Shown here: positions 34,481 through 45,170 of the stretch, one piece after another
How the letters are laid out: the number at the start of each line of letters is the position of its first letter
Position numbering within the stretch: the stretch's first letter is position 1
Source of the DNA: Elymus sibiricus
Lineage: Eukaryota; Streptophyta; Magnoliopsida; Poales; Poaceae
Reading direction: 5' to 3'
Length of the DNA: 64,000 nucleotides
Assembly (NCBI GenBank): GCA_039707655.1
Contig: CM077668.1
Span: 64,125,086 to 64,189,085, forward strand
Translations under genes and position numbers: made by a program
Notes under the pieces: model-generated
What the model saw: only the letters and a program-made list of their open reading frames with translations
What the model was told of the DNA's origin: nothing
Database searches by the model: none

Positions 34481-35406
34481 AGATTTGGGGATGAGAAAGA
34501 GGAGCAACCTATGAATTCCATATGAGTTCAATGTGTTCGTTTGAATTTACGATTTTTTGGGGAAAAACCTGTGTCCCAATGACAAAGGAGTCCTATTTGC
34601 AGGATAAACATGAAGCTTGTATTATGGCTACTTTATGTTTGCACTTTGCTTCGTTAACCTTTGACTCCATATGAAACGCGCTCCATACTCCGTTACGTGT
34701 CTGGCCCGGCATGCGGCTAAATGGGCCGTGCCTGCCTGTGGCATGCCTGGGGCCGTGCTCGAGCGCCTAGACGAGGCCCTCATGCTGGCATGACACGATT
34801 ATTTTTTTATTTATAATTTGGAAAGCCGAAAAGCCTAAAAATTGACCCAATAACAGCCTATAAGGTCGAATAGCATGCGGGTGCAGCGCCTGAGCCACGA
34901 GGTGCGACAAATATGTGTCGCCCATAGGAATCGCCTACGGGCGACACACTAGCTGGCTGGCTGGCCTATTTAGCGCTGTAGTCGCTGGCGCTCGTAGCAA
35001 TCGCTGTATGTTTCATCAGTATATTTTTTTCATTTTACGTTTTCTTGTTGTATTTTTGTTGGTTTTATTTGTTTTTCACGGTTTCTTCGAGGTTTTCTCT
35101 TCATTTTTACTTCGGTTTTCTTTGTTTTCTCATTGGTTTTCCTTTCTTTCTTCATTTTTACTTCTTCATCTTTTTGATTTCCTTTTTGTTTCTTTGTGTT
35201 TTTATCGGTTTTCTTCTTTTAACTCATGTCTACTTTTTCTCATTATACAATGTACATTTTGAGAGCACACGTGAACCATTTTTCGGATACACTTTGGACA
35301 TTTTTTTCAAATAGATGATGTACATTTTTAAATACATGTTTCGAAGACTTTTGAATACACAGTAACATTTTCCAAATACACATTACATTTTTAATGGCAA
35401 TAAACA
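34481..35406. other. T-rich and GC-rich spacer, origin unclear
   Basis: GC-rich text at 34,680-35,000 includes GTGTCGCCCATAGGAATCGC and its near inverse CGCCTACGGGCGACACAC, an imperfect palindrome (34,915-34,949). Then comes T-rich sequence with frames made of F, L and S. Nothing coding is supported. Confidence 0.4.
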
Positions 35407-35415
35407 TTCTTTTTA

Positions 35416-38262
35416 CGGAATTGCTATTTCACATCTAGATGTGAAATAGTTACCTCACATCTAAGTCCCCCACCACACATCTAATAGCTATAAGATTCGT
35501 GCCTATTTTTTTTTTTTTTGAGAAATAGATTCGTGCCAGTTTAGCACTTGTCCACGTACTTCTCACACGCACGCGTTGTTTTCTGTTTTGCCCTGGTGCT
35601 GACGCATTGTCTCCTTTTGTTGATGGGCTGCTTTGTGTTGTTCTTGTACATGGGCCGTGGGTTGTAGGTTACGAGCTTTGCTTTGTTTTGTTCTTTTTTC
35701 GGCTGGAATTTTTATTTGCTTTTTTCATATTTTACGAAAAGCACATCTAGGTTGAAAATAACTATGGCTTATCTAGCTCGCGCACGAGACGACCAAAATG
35801 ATGAAAGATTTTATGTCTACATACACCCGCGTGTTGTCCTTGTTATTTCTCTGTTGTCATTTTTTTGGGTTGGCAGGGTATGCGCCACATTTAGTGAGTT
35901 GTCGTCTCATTTGTTTTTCTTTTTTGGTACGGGCCTCATGTTGTGTATGGCTACGTTGTGGTTGTCTTTGTTTTTGCTACGATTTTTTTGGTCATTTCTT
36001 TCTATAAGAGATGGTAGACAATGGTGATGCAGCGAGTGTCTTGTCTCCTCTTGCTCAGGAATATATTTTTCACCGGTTGCAAGTCCAGCCGTGACATATA
36101 ACTGGATCATATCCATGTTTTCGTCTCAGTTGCAATCCATCCTTTACTCGCAACTAAAGGGCCGGCCCATTTTTGTCTAAGTTGCATGTCCATCCTCGAC
36201 ATGTAACTGGGCTCGACCCTTTTTTTTTTCTAGGTGCAAGTCCACCCTTGATACACAACTGGGTCTAACCCATTATTTTGTCATAGTTTTAAGTCCACCC
36301 TCGATATGCAACTTTAGGGGTCGACTCTTTTTTGTCCTAGTTGCATCTCCACCCCTGACATGCAACTAAGCCCGATCCATTTTTTATGTCCTAGTTGTAA
36401 GTCCACCCTCGACTCGCAACTGGGAGGCCAACCCATCTTTTCACAGTTGCAAGTTCACCACAACATGCAAATGGACCCGCCTCATTTTTTGTCCTAGTTA
36501 CAAGTCCACCCTTTGATACGCAACCAAGTCTGACCACATTTTCTATCCTTGTTGCAAGTCCACCCATGCCCTGCAACTCGGGTGCCGGACCATTTTTCGT
36601 CCTAGTTGCAAGTCTACACCCGACATGCAACTGGGGCCCACCTCTTTTTTTACTAGTTGCAAGTCCACCACCGACACGTAATTGAGGCCCCACTTTTTTT
36701 TCTTCTCCTAGTTGCAAGTCCACCCATGTCCTGCAACTAGGTTGTCCGCCCCATTTTTCGTCCCAGTTACAAGTCTACCCCTGACATGCAACTGGGGCCC
36801 ACCTCTTTCTTCTCCAAGTAGCAAGTTCACCCCCAACATGCAATTGGGGCCCCATTTTTTTCTCTTATCCTAGTTGCACGTCCATCCCTGCCCTGCAACT
36901 AGGGTGACCGACCTATTTTTTATCCTAGTTGCAAGTCCACCCCCGACATGCAACTGGGGCCCGCCTCGTTTTTCTCCAAGTTGCAAATCCACCCCCAACA
37001 TGCAATTGGGGCCCCCGCTTTTTTTTCTTATCCTAGTTGCAAGTCCATCGACGCCCTACAACTAGGGTGTCTGGCCTATTTTTTGACCCATTTGCAAGTC
37101 CACCCCCGACATGCAACTAGGGCTCACCTCTTTTTTCTCCAAGTTGCAAGTCCACCCCCGACATGCAATTGGGCCCTCCGCTTTTTTTCTTGTCCTAGTT
37201 GCAAGTCCACCCTCCACATGCAACTAGGGCCCAACCATTATTGTCCTAGTTGCAAGTCCAACTACACTCATGATATGCAATTGGGGGGGGGCACCTTTTT
37301 GTTCCAATTGCAAATCCACCCTCGATACGCAACTGGGGCCGATCAAATTTTGTCCCAAATACAAGTCCACCCCTCGATACACAACTGGGAGTGGGGCATT
37401 TTTTGTCCCAGTTGCAACTCCACCCTCGATACGCAAATGGGGCCTCGACCCATTTTTTTCTGGTTGCAGGCCCCCCATCAACATGCAACTGCATCCCACA
37501 ACAAGACTGTAATTAGTGGTGGGATCGGGGTTGTCGACCAGTTGCTTGTCCACATTTACAAAAATATTCATGATTTTTTCTTCATTTTTATAAAATGTCA
37601 AGAACAATTTCTTCAAATTATGAAGTTTTTGAAAAATCATGATTTTTTCAAGTTCGTGTTTTAACATTTTTTTAAAAGTCATGAGTTTTCTTCAAATTTG
37701 TGGACTTTAAAATTCACGAACATTTTTTGTGTTTGTTAACTTTTTTGAATTTGTGAAATTTTTTAAATTTTCTAATTCCTTTCTAATTCATGAACTTTTC
37801 AAAAAAAAATCAAAAAAATATATCTCACCAAATTTTTTTTGCATACAGTGCCAAATACCTAAAATCCGAATACAGTAGCAAAAGAATTGCATACCAAAGA
37901 GTGGGACTAGTACTATAAAGTGAGTGATAGTTAGCATGCTTAAGGTAAGATAAGTGAGAGGTCCATCCTAATTGTTCCCGTTGTTTACTGGTTCTGTGTG
38001 CCAGGCTGGCAGCGTGTTCGTCTGCACGGTCCGTGTTGATGTTTGAAATATACACACATCATCCGGGGTTGGTGGTCACTCGTCTATACCAGCACACGAT
38101 TGACTATTGCTATTTGCATGGTCACTCGTCTGTAGCCCGAGACAAAAAAAAAAACAACGTTGCTAACAACAGAGAAAAACAAACAAAGTGCGACAAACAG
38201 TTGCTGAGATCATCTTAGATGTGACATATTATGTCACATTTAGATGAGCAATAGAGAGACCC
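35416..38262. mobile_element. Mutator-like element, 2,847 bp
   Basis: A perfect 9-bp target duplication, TTCTTTTTA, flanks it (35,407-35,415 and 38,263-38,271). Ends are imperfect inverted repeats of about 50 bp: the left has GCTATTTCACATCTAGATGT then CTCACATCTAAG; the right, reversed, has CTATTGCTCATCTAAATGTG then GTCACATCTAAG. Nine-base duplications with long terminal repeats are the mark of the Mutator superfamily. There is no transposase frame, so it is non-autonomous. Most of the interior is an array of hairpin repeats. A related copy starts near 52,905. Confidence 0.75.
36070..37495. repeat. Array of ~27 hairpin-forming ~53-bp repeats
   Basis: Units read AGTTGCAAGTCCACCC then GACATGCAACTGGGGCC and a T-run. 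Within each unit AGTTGCA and TGCAACT form an inverted repeat with a ~15-nt loop. I count about 27 diverged units. Spacing varies, and the 238-aa frame at 36,948-37,664 simply runs through the repeats. Confidence 0.85.
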
Positions 38263-38271
38263 TTCTTTTTA

Positions 38272-39690
38272 ACTAGAAGAACTTATTTTTACATTGTATC
38301 ACTATTTTTATATTTTTCACGAATATTTTTGGAAACACGTGAATATTTTCTTCAAAATGTCATGTATAGTTTTTGAATTGAAATAAACATTTTGGTAACC
38401 CACGGGAATATTTGTTTCACATTATATAAACAATTTTTAAAATTTCATGAACATTTTTTTGAATCACCGGAATTTTTCTTTTAAATGTCTCATAGATTTT
38501 TTTAATGGCACGATTTTTTTTACAGTATGGAAAATTTTCCTTTTAACGCTGTTTACATTTTTTTTGCTGAAATTTTCTGAAAAACATTTTTGAAAATCAT
38601 GAACAGTTATTAAATGTAAGGTACATTTTCTGAATGGACAAAACATTTTTTTGAATTACACGATTTTTTTTTGTAAATTGTATGAACATTTTAAAAATGG
38701 CACAGATATTTTTCTTAGTGAGATTTTTAGAATGCTAGAAACATTTTCCGTACACATGATTAAAAAAATTCTACACGTTTAACATTTTTCAAATGCATGT
38801 TTAACATTTTTTAAATTTTATGTAAAGTGTTTTTTGTAATATATATAGAATATTTCAAAAAATAGTATAAATAAATAAATCAAAAAACGAAACCAAAAAT
38901 GTGAAGAAAAAAGGGAAAAAAATGTGTGAGGTTAGTGTGACGTCGGCGAGCCTGGTCCCTAGGCTGGCCCAGCAGCGGCTCCTGTAGACGACGCAACGAT
39001 AGTAACCATTACGGGGGTGAGAGGGCGCTGAAGATCGGCGCCTTCAACACCGGTTAGGAGAAAGGGAGCCCACTCACCATCCCTCATGGGCCGGGCCAAC
39101 AGGAGGCATTACCTTTGGTTCACTGCTTCCCTAAAAACAACCTGTTCGCTGGGTCGTGGATTGACCAGTCACAATTGACCGGTCTAGGATTGACCCGTTG
39201 ACTTTTCAAAATGGGAATTCAAAAGAGTTCATTGATTTTGAAAAAATTTCATCAATTTTTAAAAATAGTTCATAAATTTGGAAAAAGTTCATCAATTTCG
39301 AAAAAAGTTCACTAGAATTAAAAAAGGTTCATTGATTTTAAAAAGTTTGTCAAATTTTGAAAAAGTTCATGAGTTTGCAAAAATGTTCATCAAATTGAAA
39401 AAAAAGTTCACAAATTTGAAAAAAAATTCACCAAATTTGAAGAAAGTTCATCTTGAAAGATCTTCATCAATTTTGAAAAAAATTCCATGTATTTCAGAAA
39501 AGGTTCATCAATTCTGAGAAAAAAGTTCACCAAATTTTAGAAAAGAGTCCATGGATTTGGAAATGTCATCGATTTTTGATAAAAAAAATACTTAACGCAT
39601 TTTGAAAAAAAGCAAGAAAAAAGAAAAAGAAAAAAAGAAGAAAGAAGAAAAGAATAAAAAGGATGTAACTAATAAGTAATCACATCGGTG
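38272..39690. repeat. AT-rich low-complexity region with AAAAGTTCATCAATTTTG repeats
   Basis: 38,280-38,900 is made of short ACATTTTT-type phrases. From 39,240 to 39,560 AAAGTTCA recurs every ~20-25 bp, mostly followed by an A/T-rich spacer with TTGAAAAA. The minus-strand poly-F/S frame at 39,600-39,870 is compositional. No gene is seen. Confidence 0.7.
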
Positions 39691-39793
39691 CGAGATGTCT
39701 GGTTGGCTACCGCCGTATAGGAAATGCGTGCGGGCGGTACATAGCCGCGCCCGGTCACGAGGTGAGGCACACGTGCCAGACGACATGGCCCGC

Positions 39794-39800
39794 TTATATA
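39794..39800 (+). promoter_or_regulatory. Candidate TATA box of F-box copy 2
   Basis: TTATATA in GC-rich surroundings, ~140 bp before the first ATG of the F-box frame. Confidence 0.35.
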
Positions 39801-40767
39801 CAAGCTCGGTGTGTCGTGCCGGCTTGTTGGGCAGGTCTGCACACACACCGTCCTCTCTTTCATTGCTCAAAGAAAAAAAAACTCTTCTCTCTCTGCCCCT
39901 TCAGACAAACCACCGATTTCGAGCTCGTATTCCATGCCGGCTCGCAGTAGCAAACCAAACCCTGGTTCCCCAGTCCCAAATCCCTCCCAGCCAAACCAAA
40001 ACCCACCAGTGCGGAAGCCGTCTGCCATGGAAGAGAGCTGCTGGAAACACGCACTCCCAACTCCCAAGAGGCGTGGATCTGTTGGAGAACCACCGGGGGG
40101 CGGGGTCGGGGGCGGCAGCGGCGAGGTGCAAGGAAGGCTTGATGGCCTGAACCTCATCAGCCGCCTCCCCGTCACCTTGCTAGGCACCGTCCTCTTCCTC
40201 CTCCACACCAAGGACGGTGCACGCACTCAGGCCCTTTCCCGCCGTTGGCGTCCCCTTTGGCTCTCATCCAACGCGCCGCTCAGCCTCGGGGCAAACCCTA
40301 GTTTTTCCGGCAGTGACTCGCGCGCCGCGCTAGTCTCCATAATCCTCTCCCGCTATCCCGGCCTGACCCGCCGCTTCAAGCTCCTCATCTCCCTCCAGCC
40401 CTCCAGCCTGGGCATGGTTGACGGCTGGTTCCGCTCCGGGTCACTGGCCGGCCTCCAGGACCTCGAGGTCTCCAACCTGCAGTCGGAGCACTGCTCGCTA
40501 CCGCTGCTGCTGGCATCACACACGCAGATCCGCTTCGCGCCCACGCTCCGCGCGCTCACACTTTGGGACTACCGATTCCCCGACCTAGTTGCGCTGCCCA
40601 CTTTTTCGCGCCTCAAAAAGCTCTTTTTGCACAATGTCAGTATCTCATAGGACTGCCTCCAAGGCATCATCTCCAGATGCACCGTTTTGGAAACCGTCTC
40701 ACTAGACCATCTTTGCATCAGCTCTCCAACTATCAGAGCATCTCTAGCAGAGCCGCTAAATTCCTAA

Positions 40768-40811
40768 CCCGCAAAATCGATTTACGGTTCACCCTAAATC
40801 GATTTTGCGGG
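40768..40811. other. Perfect 17-bp inverted repeat near the transposon end
   Basis: CCCGCAAAATCGATTTA (40,768-40,784) and TAAATCGATTTTGCGGG (40,795-40,811), separated by 10 bp. It lies 33 bp inside the left end and could be a transposase site or a hairpin. Confidence 0.85.
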
Positions 40812-40984
40812 TAGTTTTTGCCCGACACAGAACAGATACCGAAAAATGGACTTGCAAATTTTAAAACTTAAGATAAAACATGTTCCCACTACATAGGTAG
40901 TCCGGACCTCGCCGGACTTCATCACAAAGTTCACACATACACAAACAAACTAAACAAAGTTTGACGGAGGGCGGCGACAGCTCA

Positions 40985-41349
40985 CGGCTTCACGCAAGGT
41001 AGAACTCGCACGCCGAGCGGTAGACGGTGTTGGCGAGGTCGTAGTCCGCCTTCGCCGCCTCGAAGCGTTCGGCGGCGCCCTCTTCGCCGGCCTCCTTCAC
41101 GGCGAGCGCTCGATCTCCGCCTCGCGGAGCTTCTTCTTCGACGGCCAGAGCGCCTCGTAAAGCTCATCAAGGTGCCACCCGCGCCGCCCGCCGCGCGCTA
41201 TGGGAGAGGGCGCCGCGGTTGCACGCCTGCACCGAGCGCCACAGCTCGATGGTGGGGCGGCTGGAGCTGCCGGCCTCCGCGTCGTGCTGTCCGCGCTTGC
41301 GCAGCGGCGACACGCGGCGGCCCCCACGTCTGCGGCCTTCTCCTGACAT
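40985..41349 (-). pseudogene. Gene-like relic inside the 907-bp transposon
   Basis: Minus-strand frames give MSGEGRRRGGRRVSP (from 41,349), then after a shift WHLDELYEALWPSKKKLREA and EIERSP, and after another shift AAKADYDLANTVYRSACEFY to a stop near 40,987. The frames are joined by shifts and a stop, so this is a decayed protein. It may be an element protein or a captured host exon; no domain is recognised. Confidence 0.4.
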
Positions 41350-42146
41350 GGCTGCGCTCGATTCGGCCGGATGCGCTTGCCGGAGCTACGAAAAGTCGGT
41401 GGCGGATGGGAAGAGGATACCGGCGGAGGGGGTCGGATCTATCTGAGAGGGGAACCCTAAAGCGGCCCCCTCCCCATACATATAGTGGCTGGAGGGGGCG
41501 GTTTGCGGGCCGCCCGTATAATTTGTACCGGCCGGTGCAAATTTTCTGCGCCTGTTCTGGCCCTAAATAGCCGGATACGTTACACGTACCGCCCGCAAAT
41601 ATATGGGCCGGCGGCGGGATAGCGCACCTACTAGAGATGCTCTCAGGTCCATCAGCTGCTATGCTCATGACAAACAAGGTTTCAAGGAGCTGGTCATTGA
41701 GGATGCCACTTGCCTTGAGAGATTGCTTGCAATTTGTCCACACACTGGTCCGGAGGCCATCCGGGGGATGCGGGCTCCTAAACTGGAGATACTGGGTTTG
41801 TTGTCTAAAGACATATCCATACTCTACATTGGAACCCCAGTCTTTCAGGTAGCAGCATGGACAGTCATGAATTCAGTCCTATTCCCATGTGCAGAGCAGA
41901 CTATCATTCTTATACCACACTGCTTGCGCTTTTCTCCAGAAAAAGGTTGCCGCCAGCTTGACGTCCAAAATGCACACAATGAAGATTTTGGTTCTTCACT
42001 CTATTGGTCCTAATCTGGGTGTGGCTGTTGACTTTCTCAAGTGCTTCCCTTGCTTGGAGAAGCTTTACGTCATCGTGAGTGTTCATAATTGTTGCTTTAA
42101 ACATCAAATTCACCATTGGGTCAAAGTTATGACAAGTAAACTAGTA

Positions 42147-42251
42147 CTCCCTCCGTCCCGAATTACTTGTCGCTCAAATGGATGTATTTAGCGCTAAGTT
42201 AGTGCTAGATACATCCAATTGAGCAACAAGCAATTTGGCACAGAGTGATAG
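42147..42251. mobile_element. Stowaway MITE in intron 2 of F-box copy 2
   Basis: Left end CTCCCTCCGTCCCGAATTAC after TA (42,145-42,146). The inner arms CGCTCAAATGGATGTATTTA and TAGATACATCCAATTGAGC are inverted. The right end has decayed to CACAGAGTGATAG before TA (42,252-42,253). CTCCCTCCGTCCC with TA duplications defines Tc1/mariner Stowaway elements in grasses. Confidence 0.85.
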
Positions 42252-42633
42252 TATTTTGCTGCTAACTTGTTAGCAACCGCCTTCATGTCGTTTCTTTTCC
42301 TTATCCACAGTTGCATCATCAACAAGAGAATTTGTGGAGTATGGCCCACTGGATCCAGTTGAATGCCTTGAGCTCCACCCAAAAGTTCTAGTGTTCTCAA
42401 ACTACAAAGACGGTGAAAGGCTGTTCGTCGACTTTGCCAAATTCTTTATTTTGAATGCGAAAGTGCTAAAGAAGATGGAAATCAGAGTCCTTTACAACCG
42501 CAACGACAAGTGGATGCATTGGCAATGTAGGCTGTTACAAGTGGAGAATAGAGCTTCTCAAGATGGACGAATTGAACTTAAAAATGATATTTGGCGGGAC
42601 TCCACTCACCTTGTACATATCCATGATTTGTAA

Positions 42634-43790
42634 GTGGCTGATCCCTTTAACTGGTCCTTGTGTGAATGCTCCGAAGGTGTTAGATAAGCCTTTCCGAAGA
42701 TTGCTTTGTTACCCATTTTGGAGCAAACCAGGATTGAGGAGGTGAACAAAATGGTTAAAGGTTACTAGTATTTGTGTGTTATCTTTAGTTAGTACTTACT
42801 TTTCTCCTGCTCAATGTCTATTGTAAGCTGAGACCACCTCTAGGTTGCAGATAAGCATAACAACCTTATTTTGCTAGACTCTGATATTCCTGTTTTCACT
42901 AAAAAATATATGCAGTTTTCTCAGTTTTGTTACATGTCCAAGGTCTTCCGCAAATCTCATACTCATAAAGAAAATTAAAGTTTAAATACCGTTCTCATGT
43001 CCAAGTTTTTTGTACTAAATCAACGGCAACTAATATGGAACTGAGGGAGTAGGTGGCATTAAATGGTATACCTCTCTGTTTTTAATGGTTTTCCTGACCT
43101 CATTCTGTCACAAATTGTTATATTGAACATGGGCTGAATTGATACCATTGAGGAATTTCTTATTGTGCTATGACGATTCTGCCGGTTGTTATTTTCTATC
43201 CTCATTTATTTATTTCATGACATGGCATTTGGAGATTGCACACATGTTTCTCGTTTTCTGGTTAGGCAATTCACTAGATAAAGAGTTGAATGCAGATTTG
43301 TATGGAGACAGAGTGTTCCAGGATTCCATGACTAAAGAACCGATTTTTTTTTTGATGAAAAAGCAGAGCAATCCTCCTTCGGAATCTTTTCAAGTGCTGT
43401 TTGGAGCGGACGGGATATGGCAATTTTAAGATATTTGTATTTCGAAGATGGCTAAAGAAGCAACTTGTGTACAAAAAACAAAGAGGAAGATAGAAATGCT
43501 GAAACAAAGTGGATGAATATTCCTAGGATTCTACGGATGCAGCTTAGATGCTCGGTTAGATTGCTTGTCATTGTATGTCTGGCTACTTGCTCCTCTCCGA
43601 TATTTGAAGCACACGCACATGCTTATTTTTGTCAGTTGCAGAACTGTATACCCACTGATAATTTGGTATTGGTTGATGCCGTTTTTTTTTCCAGTAACTG
43701 TCTAGCTGTGCATTTTCTTTTCAAGCATGCACGTACTATTGTTCCTGTCAATTCTTAATAGCAAGTGATGATGGCATGTTTTTGGATTTT
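42634..43790. other. 3' flank of F-box copy 2
   Basis: About 1.1 kb downstream of the stop. Apart from the Stowaway piece I see no feature; the short frames here have no domain. Confidence 0.4.
42990..43052. mobile_element. Possible Stowaway fragment (right end)
   Basis: CTAATATGGAACTGAGGGAGTA resembles the reversed end TACTCCCTCCGTTCC of Stowaway elements. I find no matching left end, so it is a fragment or an internal deletion. Confidence 0.4.
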
Positions 43791-44263
43791 TAGAAAAATT
43801 AATTTTACGGAGCTTCAAAGATCCCGAAAATATTCCAGGAATTATTTTGCATTGGGAAGCTTCTGGGGGTCACCGACCCTGGCCGGAAGTGGCTCACACA
43901 GCCCCACGCACCACCACCACACACGCCCCCTGGTACTTCGACCCACCGCCTCTAATCGCCTATATTTATCATTAGTCTGGAAAACCTTAAATATCGAGAA
44001 GTTCTTCTGTTTCCGTTGCCGCACCTCTCTGTTTCATGTCGATCCAATATGGAGGGATTTTTCGGTACTCTGCCGGCGAGTAAAATCATCACGCTGGTCA
44101 TTTCCATTAACTTGAAGGCCATCATGATCGCCCGTGAGTAGTTTCCTTTGGACTATGGATCCATAGAAGTAGTTAGTTGGTTTTCTCTCCCATGTTTCTG
44201 AATACAAATATCACATGAGCTGTCCAACATGATTGTGATCCATCTGATGTAATCTATTGGTGT
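43790..44263 (+). mobile_element. Decayed Athila-type LTR fragment, left part
   Basis: TTCGGTACTCTGCCGGCGAG corresponds to TTCGGCACTCCGCCGGAGGG of the Athila 5' LTR at 13,470, and TCTCCCATGTTTCTGAATAC, CACATGAGCTG and CATCTGATGTAATCTA are phrases known from wheat Athila LTRs. Its left boundary is unclear. It is interrupted at 44,274 and resumes at 44,880. Confidence 0.6.
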
Positions 44264-44273
44264 GTTTGTTGTG

Positions 44274-44869
44274 GAGTTAAATGCACAGAACCACCACATT
44301 CGTGTCACAATTACCGGAAAACCACCACTTTACAATTCGTTGCATTTTGCATCGCGCGAAAAATTGACAGTGGCAAAAAACACTGACGGTAAATACTAAG
44401 CGCTTTGATGACGTCACTAATTGGTCGGCCCCGAACGTCAGGCTGAGTTGGCAAAAAAAGATGCCACGTAGATAAAAAAACTGCCACGTCATCTTCTTCC
44501 TCGTCCTGCTCTTTCTCCTTGGCATTTCATCAACCAACCCATGTGCAGAGCGGCGCCATGAGGAGAGACGGAGGCGGCGGCCACGGGACCCTCAAACCCC
44601 ATCGTGTCGGTGTCGAACAAGAACCATTGATTGGAACGCTCGCCATCACGCGGCACGCGACGAGCCCAATGATAGCCACCGTGAAGCTCGCGACCGTGAC
44701 GACGACTTGCAGCACCACCCGCCGGTTGTGGAGCACTCTGCTCTTTGCATCCACCATCAGTGTTTTTTGCCACTTCAGAAATTCGGTGTGGTGCAAAATG
44801 CCACAAATCGTAAAGTGGTGGTTTTCCGGTAATCGTGACACGATTGTGGTGGTTCTGTGGATTTAACTC
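44274..44869. mobile_element. Mutator-type element with ~78-bp inverted ends, 596 bp
   Basis: Ends GAGTTAAATGCACAGAACCA and the reverse of TGGTTCTGTGGATTTAACTC are near-perfect inverted repeats for about 78 bp (ACCACCACTTTAC in both). A 10-bp duplication, GTTTGTTGTG, flanks it (44,264-44,273 and 44,870-44,879) and the host LTR reads on. The middle holds a GC-rich minus-strand coding-like piece, as in Pack-MULEs. Confidence 0.85.
44560..44770 (-). pseudogene. Possible captured fragment of a CorA/MRS2-like transporter
   Basis: The minus-strand frame reads VDAKSRVLHNRRVVLQ, VVVTVASFTVAIIGLVACRV, MASVPIN. This resembles the first membrane helix of CorA/MRS2 magnesium transporters, where a basic NR-containing stretch leads into a helix ending LVAGIFGMN. 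Here the GMN signature is missing. It lies wholly inside the Mutator-type element. The match is from memory and short, so it is tentative. Confidence 0.35.
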
Positions 44870-44879
44870 GTTTGTTGTG

Positions 44880-45170
44880 ATATGATGAATTTTCACTTTA
44901 TGATCAAATCTATCCATAAATATTTTTGAGATTTATTTGTTTTTTTTGGTGCATAATTCTTATTCATATATGCTCTCCGGTCTATCTTTCTTTCTTTGGC
45001 CAAGTTTGAGGGGTGATCTTCAAGAGGGAGTTGCATATGATAGTTGAGTTCAATCTTGCAAGTAATCTACCGCAGTGACAGAAAGTGGAAATCGCCACTA
45101 GGGATAAAAATATGGTTGCAGTTGTCTTTTAAACGCAGTGTGAAGACAATATATCATCTACTTCGTGTCA
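44880..45170 (+). mobile_element. Decayed Athila-type LTR fragment, right part
   Basis: Continues directly from 44,263 with ATATGATGAATTTTCACTTT, ATCAAATCTATCCAT and, later, GTAATCTACCGCAGTGACAG. The right boundary has decayed. Confidence 0.55.

Larger units (their letters stand above)
40736..41642. mobile_element. 907-bp DNA transposon with GAGCATCTCTAG ends
   Basis: Terminal inverted repeats GAGCATCTCTAG / CTAGAGATGCTC, flanked by TCA (40,733-40,735 and 41,643-41,645), lie inside an F-box exon. Removing one copy restores the frame exactly. The superfamily is uncertain: a 3-bp duplication fits PIF/Harbinger-like length, but TCA is not the usual TWA. Inside is a GC-rich, gene-like stretch on the minus strand and a perfect 17-bp stem near the left end. 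Confidence 0.75.
39934..42633 (+). pseudogene. F-box/FBD protein gene, broken copy 2
   Basis: The frame is open from ATG 39,934 (MPARSSKPNPGS) and in-frame ATG 40,027 (MEESCWKHALPTP), which may be the true start. F-box: LISRLPVTLLGTVLFLL, ALSRRWRPLWLSS. Leucine-rich repeats follow (FAPTLRALTLWDYRF, FSRLKKLFLHNVSIS). TAG at 40,648-40,650 stops it, then coding sense resumes (DCLQGIISRCTVLETVSLDH). A 907-bp transposon (40,736-41,642) splits the exon with a TCA duplication; without it the frame reads on through KELVIEDATCLERLLAIC to the donor at 41,849. Exon 2 is 41,940-42,074; exon 3 is 42,311-42,633, with the FBD-type segment DPVECLELHP and FAKFFILNAKVLKKMEIRV. Intron 2 contains a Stowaway MITE. 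It would have been an SCF adaptor; it is not functional now. Confidence 0.8.

Noticed and set aside
35015..35314. Phe/Leu-rich frames resembling membrane proteins
   Set aside because: The region is T-rich low complexity; similar frames arise in 54,365-54,783.
36948..37664. 238-aa open frame
   Set aside because: It runs through the hairpin repeat array; the translation is a repeated Q-L-x-x-H-P-R pattern caused by the units, with further frames on the other strand.
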